From NCBI RefSeq assembly GCF_001281315.1, contig NZ_CP012479.1, forward strand, positions 1,240,001 through 1,304,000: a stretch of DNA of 64,000 bases, given 5' to 3'. Each line of letters begins with the position of its first letter. The first letter of the stretch is position 1. Source of the stretch: Arthrobacter sp. ERGS1:01. Lineage in GTDB: Bacteria > Actinomycetota > Actinomycetes > Actinomycetales > Micrococcaceae. The translations under genes were made by a program, and so were the position numbers. The notes beneath the pieces were generated by a model. That model was not told the DNA's origin. It worked only from the letters and a program-made list of their open reading frames with translations, and ran no database searches. Shown piece by piece: positions 24,946 through 33,642 of the stretch.

Positions 24946-25217
24946 TCTGCCGCCGCCTGTGGTTTGGCTGGATAGTCCCATAGCGCCTTCCGCAGTGGGG
25001 CCTATCGGAGTGGTGAGGTGGACAGGGCAACACGCGCCTACCAAATTGATGGGACGGTTCTCGTGCCGTGAGGCCGTGAGCACGTGTTGAAAGTCACGTC
25101 CGGGTGGAACTACAGTGTGTACTGTATACAGCGACGTTTCTCGAGACCGGAAGTGTGATGTCGCGATCATTATCACCAACAATTTGCATCAGGACTCATG
25201 AGAGGCGCGGATAAGGG
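24946..25217 (+). promoter_or_regulatory. Promoter region of the GH42 gene
   Basis: 272 bp without a gene. TTGAAA at 25087-25092 and TACAGT at 25111-25116 are spaced by 18 bp and could be -35 and -10 boxes. The 16-base operator at 25116-25131 starts at the last base of that -10, an arrangement that would block transcription when a repressor is bound. Confidence 0.4.
25116..25131 (+). promoter_or_regulatory. GntR-type operator, copy 1 (GH42 promoter)
   Basis: TGTGTACTGTATACAG, identical over 16 bases to the site at 27406-27421 and sharing TACTGTATACAG with the site between acoX-like and gntR at 37663. It contains the palindrome TGTATACA. Assigned to the FCD-type GntR at 37753 because that gene carries the same element in its own promoter. 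Confidence 0.7.
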
Positions 25218-27293
25218 ATGACCCGGACGCTTGAACTTGAAGGCATCGCTTTTGGCGGAGACTACAACCCGGAGCAGTGGCCGCGGGAGGTGTGGGAGGA
25301 GGACGTTCGGCTGATGCGCCAGGCGGGGGTCAACTTCATTACCGTCTCCGTCTTTTCCTGGCCGCTACTGGAACCGGAAGAGGGCAGGTTCGACTTTGGC
25401 TGGCTCGACGACGTCATTGAGCTGCTGCACGTCAACGGCATTGCCGTTGACCTCGCCACGGCCACCGCGACGCCGCCGGCCTGGCTCATCCGAAAATACC
25501 CGGAGATCCTGCCCGTCACGGCCGACGGCACCCACCTGGAATTCGGTTCCCGCCAGGCCTACTGCTTCAGTTCGCCGATCTTCCGCGATTACGCGCTGCG
25601 CCTCACCCGCGCCATGGCCGAGCGCTACGGCAAGCACCCGGCCGTGCGGCTGTGGCACGTCTCCAACGAATATGGCGACCACGTCTCACGCTGCTGGTGC
25701 GACGCCTCGGCGGTCCACTTCCGCAGCTGGCTGCGCGGCAAGTATGGCTCCATCGGGGCCCTGAACGAGGCCTGGGGTACCAGCTGCTGGGGCCAGCACT
25801 ACCTGGACTTCGACGCGATTGAACCGCCGCGCGAATCCACCGGGCCCGTCAACTCCACCCAGCGGCTCGACTTCGAGCGTTTCTCCTCCGACGCCATGCT
25901 GGAACTGTTCACCGCCGAGGTGGCCGCGCTCCGTGAAGTCACCCCGGAGCTGCCGGTCACCACCAACTTCATGTCGATCCTGCACGATCTGGACTACTTT
26001 GCGTTCGCCGACGCCGAGGACATCGTCACGGACGACGCCTACCCGGATCCGGCCGATCCCGGCGCCCACATCGACGCCTCCCTGAACTACGCCCTGATGC
26101 GCGGGGCCAAGGGCGGCGCGCCCTGGTTGTTGTTGGAGCAGTCGGCCAGCGCTGTCAGCTGGCGCGACGTCAACGTGCCCAAGGCGCCCGGCGTCATGCG
26201 GTTGGACAGTTACCAGGCGCTGGCCCACGGCGCCGACGGCATCATGTATTTCCAATGGCGGGCCGCCAAGTTTGGCCCGGAGAAATTCCATGCCGCCATC
26301 CTCGGCCATCGCGGCGAGGCAAGCCGCACCTTCGTCGAATGCAGCGCGCTCGGCGCCGAACTGCAACAACTCGGCGCGCTGAAGGGCAGCCGGGTGGTGG
26401 CCGACGTTGCCATGCTGCTGGACTGGGACGCCAAGTGGGCCCTGGCTGCCCCGGACTCCCTGCCCACCAACCGGCTGAGCTGGATTGGCCAGGCCCGCGA
26501 CTGGCACCGGGCCACCTTTAAACTGGGCGTCACGGTGGATCTGGTCCGGGCCGGGGCCGACTGGTCCGGTTACAAGGTGCTGCTGGTGCCCAATCTGTAC
26601 CTGGCGACGCCGGAATTGGCTGCCCAACTGGAGGCCTTCGCTGCCGCCGGGGGCACCGTCGTCGTGGGCGCGTTCTCCGGGGTCGTTGACCGCAACGACC
26701 ACGTCCACCCCGGCGGCGCACCGGGACCACTGCGCCCACTGCTGGGAGTCGAGGTGGACGAGGTGTGGCCGCTGCCGGACGGTCAAAGTGGCCAGGTCTT
26801 GATGGACGGCGTGCGGTACGAGGTCCACACCGTGAGCGAATGGCTCGACGCCGTGGACGCCCGTACCGTGGCCGGCTATTCCGGCGGGGAACTCGATGGG
26901 CGCCCGGCTGTGACAAATCGCCAGCATGGCGACGGCGGCGCCTGGTATGTGAGCGGCGCGCTGGCCGACGCCGGCATGCTCACGTTGATGCGGCGGATCC
27001 TCGACGAGTCCGGCGTGCCTGTCCGTGACGGTGCCGGGCCCGACGTCGAGGTGGTGGTGCGCCGCGGCGCGGACGCCTCCTTTAGTTTTGTGCTCAACCG
27101 CGGAACGACCGCCCTGGACGTTGCGGTGCCCGCAGGTGCGGCCGTGCTGGTGGGCGATGCCGCCGCCTCAGGCGCCGTGCCGGGTTCCGGCGGGCTGCGC
27201 CGGCTGCCGGCCCGCGGGGTCCTGGTGGTCACGCACGATCACTCCGACGTCGTGCGTGTCGTGGCCGAAAGTGCGCGGCTACAGGCTGTCTAG
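25218..27293 (+). CDS. Beta-galactosidase, glycoside hydrolase family 42
   Basis: 691 residues, cytoplasmic. The family start GGDYNPEQWP is at residues 13-22. The acid/base Glu151 is in HVSNEYG and the nucleophile Glu307 in WLLLEQSASA, both in the usual places of the TIM barrel (to about residue 390). A Cys pair CWC at 159-161 may belong to the GH42 zinc site. The middle domain (about 395-610) is the trimerisation domain of the family and the last ~80 residues a small beta domain. GH42 enzymes act on short beta-galactosides (some on arabinosides). It has its own promoter and operator and a terminator behind it. Confidence 0.9.
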   Translation: MTRTLELEGIAFGGDYNPEQWPREVWEEDVRLMRQAGVNFITVSVFSWPLLEPEEGRFDFGWLDDVIELLHVNGIAVDLATATATPPAWLIRKYPEILPVTADGTHLEFGSRQAYCFSSPIFRDYALRLTRAMAERYGKHPAVRLWHVSNEYGDHVSRCWCDASAVHFRSWLRGKYGSIGALNEAWGTSCWGQHYLDFDAIEPPRESTGPVNSTQRLDFERFSSDAMLELFTAEVAALREVTPELPVTTNFMSILHDLDYFAFADAEDIVTDDAYPDPADPGAHIDASLNYALMRGAKGGAPWLLLEQSASAVSWRDVNVPKAPGVMRLDSYQALAHGADGIMYFQWRAAKFGPEKFHAAILGHRGEASRTFVECSALGAELQQLGALKGSRVVADVAMLLDWDAKWALAAPDSLPTNRLSWIGQARDWHRATFKLGVTVDLVRAGADWSGYKVLLVPNLYLATPELAAQLEAFAAAGGTVVVGAFSGVVDRNDHVHPGGAPGPLRPLLGVEVDEVWPLPDGQSGQVLMDGVRYEVHTVSEWLDAVDARTVAGYSGGELDGRPAVTNRQHGDGGAWYVSGALADAGMLTLMRRILDESGVPVRDGAGPDVEVVVRRGADASFSFVLNRGTTALDVAVPAGAAVLVGDAAASGAVPGSGGLRRLPARGVLVVTHDHSDVVRVVAESARLQAV

Positions 27294-27322
27294 GCACCTT
27301 CTTTTGCCCCGCGCGGGCCCCC

Positions 27323-27362
27323 TTCAGCCCATCCCGGCTCGACTGGCCGGGGTGGGCTGAAA
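27323..27362 (+). terminator. Terminator after the GH42 gene
   Basis: TTCAGCCCA...CCCGGC pairs with GCCGGGG..TGGGCTGAA in a long stem with a short loop, followed by AATTTG. It lies 30 bp after the GH42 stop and isolates it from the next operon. Confidence 0.65.
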
Positions 27363-27379
27363 ATTTGCCCGGAAAACTG

Positions 27380-27421
27380 TTGACTGCGTCACATGTGGCT
27401 AATAATGTGTACTGTATACAG
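27380..27421 (+). promoter_or_regulatory. Promoter and GntR-type operator, copy 2 (gcvP-like operon)
   Basis: TTGACT at 27380-27385 and TAATGT at 27403-27408 are spaced by 17 bp, a good sigma-70-type promoter. The 16-base operator TGTGTACTGTATACAG (27406-27421) overlaps the -10 box, so bound regulator would occlude RNA polymerase. Confidence 0.65.
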
Positions 27422-27483
27422 AATTCAGTTGCTGTTATCGCACCATGCGGCGGTACGTCCGCCACAACCCCTGAGGTGAATCC

Positions 27484-28854
27484 ATGAACAACCCAGTAAC
27501 CCACCCCTACATCCCCAACTCGGTTCCGGCCGTGCGGGACGCGATGCTGGCCGCCGTTGGCGCCGCGGACATCGAGGAATTCTATGCGGACATTCCGGCC
27601 GGCTTGCGGGTGCAGGGCAGCCTGAAGCTGCCGGCGCCGTTCCTGTCCGAGGCCGAGTTGGAACGGCACGTCAGCTCGTTGCTGAATAAGAACACCAGCA
27701 CCCGCGAGACACTAAGCTTCCTGGGCGCCGGGACGTACAACCACTACGTGCCGTCCGTCGTCGACGAGGTCATTGGCCGCAGCGAATTCCTGACGGCCTA
27801 CGCGGGGGAGCCCTACGAGGACCACGGCCGCTTCCAGGCACTGTTCGAGTACCAGTCCATGATGGCGGAGCTCCTGAACATGGACGTCGTCAACGTCCCC
27901 ACCTACGACGGCATGCAGGCCACCGCCACCGCCCTGGCCATGGCCGGGCGCATCACGGGCCGCCGCGGGATCGTCCTGGTCAGCGACGCAAACCCGGACA
28001 CACTCTCCAAGGTCTCCGACTATGTACGTTCCTTCATGGACCTGCACATCGTCACCACGAACAACGGCACCGCCGATCTGGACGCCGCAGCGCTGGCCAT
28101 CGGGGCAGAGACAGCCGCCGTCTGGATCCAGACCCCCAGCTACCACGGCGCCCTCGAGGAACAGGGGGCCCAATTAGCCAAGCTGGCCCACGACGCCGGG
28201 GCACTCGCCGTCGTCGGCACCGACCCGATCGCCTACGGCGCCCTGACCCCGCCGGCCGACTGGGGAGCGGACATCGTCTGCGGTGACATCCAGTCCTTGG
28301 GCATCCACCAGTGGTTCGGCGGCGGACGCGGCGGCTTCATCGCCGTCCACGACGACCCCACGTTCGTGCTGGAAATGCCGTCCCGGCTCTTCGGCCTCGA
28401 ATCCACCGACGTACCCGGTGAATACGGCTTCGGCGATGTCGCCTGGGACCGGACATCCTTTGCCCTGCGCGAAGAGGGGAAGGAATGGGTGGGCACCGCC
28501 GCTGCCCTGTGGGGGATTGCCGCCGGCGTGTACTTGTCCTCGATGGGTCCGGCCGGCATGGCCGAGCTGGGGGAGACGCTGCTGGCCCGCACCGCCTACG
28601 CGGCCCAGCAACTGGCCTCCGTGGACGGACTTGAACTGTGCGATTCCGCATTGCACCTGCGCGAGATCGCCGTCGACTTTTCCAACGCCTCTCGCAGCAG
28701 CACCGAGGCTGTCGCGGCGTTGCGCGCCCGCGGGATCGAGCCCGGCGTCGTCCTGCCCGGCAACCGCCTGCTGGTCTGCGTGACCGAACAGCTCACCGCC
28801 GCGGACATCGACACCCTTGCCGCCACCCTGACTTCCGTTTTGAAGGAGAACTGA
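27484..28854 (+). CDS. gcvPA: GcvPA-like subunit (divergent glycine dehydrogenase subunit 1 homologue)
   Basis: 456 residues with the fold of the N-terminal P-protein half: FLGAGTYNHYVPSVVDEVIG near residue 80 and FQALFEYQSMMAELLNMDVVN near 118. In normal GcvPA the loop between them reads TPYQ.E.SQG; here it is AYAGEPYEDHGRF. That loop lines the active site, so the substrate may not be glycine. No gcvT, gcvH or lpd is nearby. It is the first gene of an operon with gcvPB-like, a sugar ABC importer and a GH63-like hydrolase. The P-protein reaction (PLP-dependent decarboxylation with transfer to a lipoyl carrier) is known for the family only; the role here is open. Confidence 0.75.
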   Translation: MNNPVTHPYIPNSVPAVRDAMLAAVGAADIEEFYADIPAGLRVQGSLKLPAPFLSEAELERHVSSLLNKNTSTRETLSFLGAGTYNHYVPSVVDEVIGRSEFLTAYAGEPYEDHGRFQALFEYQSMMAELLNMDVVNVPTYDGMQATATALAMAGRITGRRGIVLVSDANPDTLSKVSDYVRSFMDLHIVTTNNGTADLDAAALAIGAETAAVWIQTPSYHGALEEQGAQLAKLAHDAGALAVVGTDPIAYGALTPPADWGADIVCGDIQSLGIHQWFGGGRGGFIAVHDDPTFVLEMPSRLFGLESTDVPGEYGFGDVAWDRTSFALREEGKEWVGTAAALWGIAAGVYLSSMGPAGMAELGETLLARTAYAAQQLASVDGLELCDSALHLREIAVDFSNASRSSTEAVAALRARGIEPGVVLPGNRLLVCVTEQLTAADIDTLAATLTSVLKEN

Positions 28855-28855
28855 C

Positions 28856-30418
28856 ATGGCGCTTCCCGTCGCCCCCAAGCCCGCCCTGCGCCGTTTCCAC
28901 CAGGCCAGCTGGGACGAGCCCATCATTTTTGAGCTGACCACGCCCGGTGAACGCGGCATCCTGGTCCAGCAGCCCGAACCGGCCTCCGTCGAGGCCCTGG
29001 CCCTGCGTGAAGAGCGTCTGGCCCCGCTGCGCCGCACCAAGGCCCCCGCCCTGCCGGAACTGGCCCAGATGCGTGTGGTGCGCCACTACCTGCGCCTGAG
29101 CCAGGAAAACCTGGGCGCCGACTTCAACATCGACATCGGCCAGGGCACCTGCACCATGAAATACAGCCCCAAGGTCAACGAAACGATCATCCGCACGCCC
29201 AAGCTCATGGACGTCCACCCGCTGCAGGACGAGGCCAGCATCCAGGGCGTCCTGGAAATCTTCTGGCGCACCGAGCAACTGCTCGCGGAGATCTCGGGCA
29301 TGTCCCGGGTCAGCCTGCAGACGCAGGGCGGTTCCGCAGCCATCTGGGCCAATATTGCCATGATCCGCGCCTACCACGAGGCCAGCGGCGACGGCGAGGT
29401 GCGCGACGAGGTCATCACGACCATCTTCTCCCACCCCTCCAACGCGGCCTGCGCCAAGGCGGCCGGCTACAAGGTCATCACCTTGATGCCCGACGCCGAC
29501 GGCTACCCGGACATCGAGGCGCTTCGGGCGGCCGTCTCCCCGCGCACCGCTGCGCTCATGATCACCAACCCCGAAGACACCGGCATCTACAACGCCAAGA
29601 TCCGCGAGTTCGTGGACATCGTCCATGAGGTGGGCGCCCTGGCAGCATACGACCAGGCCAACGCCAATGGCATCCTGGGCATCACCCGGGCCTCCGACGC
29701 CGGCTTCGACCTGTGCCACTTCAACCTGCACAAGACGTTCAGCACTCCGCATGCCAGCGGCGGACCCGGTGCCGGCGCCAGCTGCGTGTCGGAGAAGCTG
29801 GTGCCGTTCCTGCCCGGCCCCACCATCGACAAGGTGGGGGAGAGGTTTGTCATCAACCGCGACCACCCGCAGTCCGTGGGAACCGTGGCCCCGTTCTATG
29901 GTGTGGCCCCCAACGTGGTCCGCGCCTACGCCTGGATCATGGCACTTGGCGCGGACGGATTGCGCCAGGCCGCCGAAATCGCGGTGCTGAACAACAACTA
30001 CCTGCTCGCCAAGGTCCTGGAAATCCCCGGCGCCTCCGCCCCCTATGCGGAGGGCAAGCGCCGCATCGAGCAGGTCCGGTACTCGTGGCAGGAACTCTTC
30101 GAGGACACCGGTGTCTCCTCCGAGGAGATCGGCATCCGGATGTCCGACTTCGGCATGCACTACTGGACCAGCCACCACCCGTACCTCGTCCCGCAGCCCT
30201 TCACCCTCGAGCCGACGGAGTCTTATTCCAAAGCGGAGATCGACGAGTACGTGGCCGTGCTGGCCCACGTCGCCAACGAGGCCCGCACCAATCCGGAGAT
30301 TGTCCGCACCGCCCCGCACAACCAGACGGTGCACCACATCCACCACGACGACCTGGATGACCCGGCCCGTTGGGCCATCACCTGGCGCGCCTACCAGAAG
30401 AAGCACCTGAACAACTAA
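28856..30418 (+). CDS. gcvPB: GcvPB-like subunit (divergent glycine dehydrogenase subunit 2 homologue)
   Basis: 520 residues beginning one base after its partner. PLP lysine is Lys293 in FNLHKTFSTPH; GTCTMKYSPKVNE near 98-110 matches the family's G(S/T)CTMKYNPK motif. Other sites depart from the norm: LQTQGGSAAIWAN replaces the canonical LQPAAGAHGE, TNPEDTGIYN replaces TNPNT.G.FE, and HASGGPGAGAS replaces HGGGGPG.GP. The PLP core is therefore kept while the substrate side is altered. Split two-gene P-proteins are unusual in actinobacteria, which mostly have one long gcvP. Suggests a specialised amino-acid decarboxylase-like pair used with this sugar locus. Confidence 0.75.
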   Translation: MALPVAPKPALRRFHQASWDEPIIFELTTPGERGILVQQPEPASVEALALREERLAPLRRTKAPALPELAQMRVVRHYLRLSQENLGADFNIDIGQGTCTMKYSPKVNETIIRTPKLMDVHPLQDEASIQGVLEIFWRTEQLLAEISGMSRVSLQTQGGSAAIWANIAMIRAYHEASGDGEVRDEVITTIFSHPSNAACAKAAGYKVITLMPDADGYPDIEALRAAVSPRTAALMITNPEDTGIYNAKIREFVDIVHEVGALAAYDQANANGILGITRASDAGFDLCHFNLHKTFSTPHASGGPGAGASCVSEKLVPFLPGPTIDKVGERFVINRDHPQSVGTVAPFYGVAPNVVRAYAWIMALGADGLRQAAEIAVLNNNYLLAKVLEIPGASAPYAEGKRRIEQVRYSWQELFEDTGVSSEEIGIRMSDFGMHYWTSHHPYLVPQPFTLEPTESYSKAEIDEYVAVLAHVANEARTNPEIVRTAPHNQTVHHIHHDDLDDPARWAITWRAYQKKHLNN

Positions 30419-30433
30419 ACGCATCAAACGGTT

Positions 30434-30458
30434 GGCGGCACGCAGCCCGCGTGCCGCC
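30434..30458 (+). terminator. Intercistronic hairpin before the substrate-binding protein gene
   Basis: A perfect 10-bp stem, GGCGGCACGC pairing with GCGTGCCGCC, with loop AGCCC, 15 bp after gcvPB-like. No T tract follows and the next gene has its own ribosome site, so it more likely attenuates or stabilises mRNA than ends transcription. Confidence 0.45.
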
Positions 30459-30504
30459 GCCGGCCAACTCCACCCACCAAGCATCAACGAACCAGGAGTA
30501 TCCC

Positions 30505-31797
30505 GTGAACAGCACCATCCTTAGTCGCCGGAATTTCGTGGCAGGCGCCCTGGGCGTCGGCGCCCTGCTGGCAACCGCCGCTTGCGGCGGGCCCGCCGGA
30601 GGCAACGCCGCCTCCCGCATCACCTGGTCCACCTGGGGTACTCCGGAAGAGGGCCAGCGATTCAAGAAGTTCAACACCCAGTTCAAGTCGGACAACCCCA
30701 GCATCACCGCCACCTTGCAGATGGTGCCGTCCTACTCCGACTACCACTCCAAGCTGCTGACCCAGCTCACCTCCGGCACGGCACCTGACGTCTTCTATGT
30801 CGGTGACGACTACATCGGCAAGTTCGTCTCCGCGGGTGTGCTCATGGACCTGACCCCCGTGGTCACGGGCCCGGCCGCGAAGGTCAAGATGGAGGACTTC
30901 AACGCCGCCCTGTTCGGGGCCGGCAAGACGGACAAGGGCCTCTTCGCCCTGCCCAATGACTGCAACCCGGACGTCTTCTGGTTCGATAAGAAGGCCCTGG
31001 CCGCGGCCGGAATCACCGAAAACCCGGCCGAGCTTGCGGCCGCCGGCAACTGGACCATCGAAACGTTCCTGTCCATGTGCGCCAAACTGGCTGCCAAGGG
31101 CATGACCGGGGCCATGTTCTGGAACTACTGGTCCACGCACTGGAGCTGGGTGGCGGCAAACGGTGGCAAGGTCTTTGACGCGGCCGGAAAGTTTGTCCTC
31201 CCGCAGGATCCCACGAGCGTCGCCGCGATCGAGTCGCTGGCCAAGGGCTTCACCAGCAAGTCGTTCACCGTGGCCGACACCCTGCCCGATGGCTCCGGCC
31301 CGGACAGCCTCTTCGTCTCGCACAAGGCCGGTTTCTACGTCCAGGGCCGCTACGGCATCGCCACGGCCGAGCAGTCCGGCAGCAAGGACGACTACGACAT
31401 CGCCCCTTGGCCCACCGTGTCCGGTAAGCCCGGCCCGTCCGGCGTCGCCGCGTCCTACCTGGTCATCAATGCCAAGACGAAGGCGCCCGAAGCGGCCAAA
31501 ACCTTCGTGGGGGACTTCCTCAGCGCCAAGGGCCAGACCCTTCGCCTGGCCGACGGCGGCAACGCCGTACCGTCCGTCAAGGGTGCCGACTCCGTGGTTC
31601 TGGGCGGCAACTACCCCGTCCACGCGAAGTCGTTCCTGACGATGACGGACACCGGTTTCGAGGACTTTGCGCAGGAAGCCAAGGTTCCCGGCCTGTCCTC
31701 CGACGTCAGTACCGCCATGCTCACCATGTACCAGGGCAAGTCCAGCCCGGCCGACACCATCGCCGCCGTCGGCAAGTTGATGGAAAAGGCGGTTTGA
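30505..31797 (+). CDS. Sugar ABC transporter substrate-binding lipoprotein
   Basis: 430 residues from GTG 30505 after CAGGAG. The leader is SRRNFVAGALGVGALLATAAC, with an Arg pair and the lipobox TAAC giving the lipid-modified Cys near residue 28. The mature part has the family-1 solute-binding plan (ITWSTWGTPEEGQRFKKF, SGTAPDVFYVGDDYIGKF, DYDIAPWPTVSGKPG, KTFVGDFLSAKG). It sits on the outer face of the membrane and hands ligand to the two permeases that follow. No ATPase gene is in the operon; a shared MsiK-type ATPase is usual in actinobacteria. The ligand is probably an oligosaccharide or glycoside fitting the GH42 and GH63-like enzymes. Confidence 0.88.
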   Translation: MNSTILSRRNFVAGALGVGALLATAACGGPAGGNAASRITWSTWGTPEEGQRFKKFNTQFKSDNPSITATLQMVPSYSDYHSKLLTQLTSGTAPDVFYVGDDYIGKFVSAGVLMDLTPVVTGPAAKVKMEDFNAALFGAGKTDKGLFALPNDCNPDVFWFDKKALAAAGITENPAELAAAGNWTIETFLSMCAKLAAKGMTGAMFWNYWSTHWSWVAANGGKVFDAAGKFVLPQDPTSVAAIESLAKGFTSKSFTVADTLPDGSGPDSLFVSHKAGFYVQGRYGIATAEQSGSKDDYDIAPWPTVSGKPGPSGVAASYLVINAKTKAPEAAKTFVGDFLSAKGQTLRLADGGNAVPSVKGADSVVLGGNYPVHAKSFLTMTDTGFEDFAQEAKVPGLSSDVSTAMLTMYQGKSSPADTIAAVGKLMEKAV

Positions 31798-31801
31798 CGC
31801 C

Positions 31802-32740
31802 GTGACCGCACTCCTGACCAAGACCGGTGCGGCAGTTGCCCCACCGGTGGAACGCAAGGAAGCCGGCTGGCGCAAACGCGACCGCTGGTGGGGACTCGTT
31901 TTCGTCAGCCCGCAGCTGATCGGCATGATCGCCTTCGTGCTGCTGCCGTTCGCCGTCGGCCTGGTCCTGGCGTTCGCCCAATGGGACGGCCTGACCCAGC
32001 TCACCTGGGTCGGGTTTGCCAACTTCCAGGCGCAACTTGCCGACCCCGTCTTCCTGCGCTCCATGCTGAACACCCTGGGCCTGGCCCTCATCACGGTGCC
32101 GGTGGGCCTGGCGCTGTCCTTGCTGGTCGCCGTCGCCCTTGACCGGCTGCGCGGCCGCACGGGCTACCTGCTCCTGTACTTTGCCCCCGTCATGACCAGC
32201 TCCATCGCCGTTTCACTCGTGTGGCAGCAGATCCTGCGGGCCGACGGTCCGCTCAACGAGGCCTTCACCAAGGTGTTCGGCATCCCCGGCCCGGACTGGC
32301 TCGGCGACCCACGCTTTGTCCTGCTGGCCGTGAGCATCGTGACCATCTGGTCCTCCATGGGCCTGAACGTCATCATCTTCCTGGCCGGCCTGCAGGGCAT
32401 CAACCCGAATGTGCTCGAGGCCGCCCGCGTGGACGGGGCCGGCCCGCTGCGAACCATGATGCAGATCAGGCTGCCGCTGCTTTCTCCCGTGGTGTTCTTC
32501 TCCACCGTGGTGGCGGTCATCAGTTCCTTTCAAACCTTCGACGTCGTCTTCATCCTCACCAAGGGCGGCGGGCCGGAGAACTCGGCACGGACCATCGTCT
32601 ATCAGATCTATGACGAGGGCTTCGTCCACTTCCAATTCGGCATGGCCAGCGCCGCGTCCATCATCCTGCTCGTCCTGACCCTGGTCGTCACCGCCGTGCA
32701 GCTTGGCCTGCAGCGCCGGTTCGTTCACTACGAAAGCTGA
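31802..32740 (+). CDS. Sugar ABC transporter permease (MalF-like)
   Basis: 312 residues from GTG 31802, 4 bp after the binding-protein gene. Six membrane segments, the first near residue 35-58. The EAA loop that contacts the ATPase is LEAARVDGAGPLRTMMQIRLPLL near residues 205-227. N-terminal extension is short, as in actinobacterial CUT1 systems. Acts with the MalG-like protein that follows. Confidence 0.9.
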   Translation: MTALLTKTGAAVAPPVERKEAGWRKRDRWWGLVFVSPQLIGMIAFVLLPFAVGLVLAFAQWDGLTQLTWVGFANFQAQLADPVFLRSMLNTLGLALITVPVGLALSLLVAVALDRLRGRTGYLLLYFAPVMTSSIAVSLVWQQILRADGPLNEAFTKVFGIPGPDWLGDPRFVLLAVSIVTIWSSMGLNVIIFLAGLQGINPNVLEAARVDGAGPLRTMMQIRLPLLSPVVFFSTVVAVISSFQTFDVVFILTKGGGPENSARTIVYQIYDEGFVHFQFGMASAASIILLVLTLVVTAVQLGLQRRFVHYES

Positions 32741-32745
32741 CACAC

Positions 32746-33642
32746 GTGGCTACTTCACTTCAACAACGACCGGCCCGCATTGTCCGGCTGTCGCCTCGCC
32801 GGCGTCCGGCGCGCAGTGTCAAAATGTCCCGGATCATCCTGCACGTGCTGCTGGCCGTGGGCGGCTTCCTCATGGTGGCGCCGTTCCTGTGGATGCTGCT
32901 GACGTCGTTCAAGACGCTGCCGCAAATCCTGGCCAACCCGCTGGGCCTTTTCCCCGCCCCCTGGAACTTCGCCAATTACGTGGACGCGTGGAACGCCGCC
33001 CCGTTCGGCCTGGCCTACTGGAACAGCATCTACATCTGCGTGCTGACCGTGGCCGGCACCATCCTGACCGCCTCCATGGCCGCGTATGCGTTCGCCCGGA
33101 TCGAGTTCAAGGGCAGCAAATTCCTGTTCATCCTTTTCCTGGCTACCCAAATGGTCCCGCAGCAGGTCACGATCGTACCGCTCTACATGATCTTCTCGAA
33201 GCTCGGCTGGGTGGACACGCACCTGGCGCTCATCATCCCGGCCGTGCTGTGCAACCCGTTCGCCGTGTTCCTGGTGCGCCAGTTCATCCGCTCTCTGCCC
33301 GTGGAGCTGGAGGAGGCGGCCCGCCTGGACGGTGCCGGCCGCTGGCGGATCCTGTTCAGCATCGTCATGCCGAACATCAAGCCCGGCCTGGCAGCGTTGT
33401 CGATCGTGGTGGCGCTGGGTGCCTGGAACAACTTCTTCCTGCCCCTGATCGTGCTCAACAGCGAGAACCAGTTCACGGTTCCGCTGCTGCTCTCGCAGTT
33501 CACCGGCCAATACGGCGGCATCAACTACTCGCTGGTCATGGCGGCGTCCGCGATCTCGATCGTGCCGATGCTCATCGCCTTCCTGATCGGCAACAGGCGC
33601 ATCCTGAACTCGATGGCCATGTCCGGAATGGGCGGCTCCTGA
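32746..33642 (+). CDS. Sugar ABC transporter permease (MalG-like)
   Basis: 298 residues from GTG 32746; ATG 32824 is an alternative that would trim the basic leader. Six membrane segments, with ILHVLLAVGGFLMVAPFLWML first. The EAA motif is LEEAARLDGAGRWRILFSIVMP near residue 188-209. The stop overlaps the next start in a TGATG, so the GH63-like enzyme is translationally coupled. Confidence 0.9.
   Translation: MATSLQQRPARIVRLSPRRRPARSVKMSRIILHVLLAVGGFLMVAPFLWMLLTSFKTLPQILANPLGLFPAPWNFANYVDAWNAAPFGLAYWNSIYICVLTVAGTILTASMAAYAFARIEFKGSKFLFILFLATQMVPQQVTIVPLYMIFSKLGWVDTHLALIIPAVLCNPFAVFLVRQFIRSLPVELEEAARLDGAGRWRILFSIVMPNIKPGLAALSIVVALGAWNNFFLPLIVLNSENQFTVPLLLSQFTGQYGGINYSLVMAASAISIVPMLIAFLIGNRRILNSMAMSGMGGS

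Noticed and set aside
28793..30487. 564-residue open frame on the minus strand
   Set aside because: Antisense to the GcvPB-like gene, which has a conserved PLP motif; the minus product is low in complexity with no motif.
30505..33642. Missing ATPase gene as a sign of a broken transporter
   Set aside because: Carbohydrate importers of actinobacteria commonly share one MsiK-type ATPase encoded elsewhere, so its lack in both ABC operons is normal.
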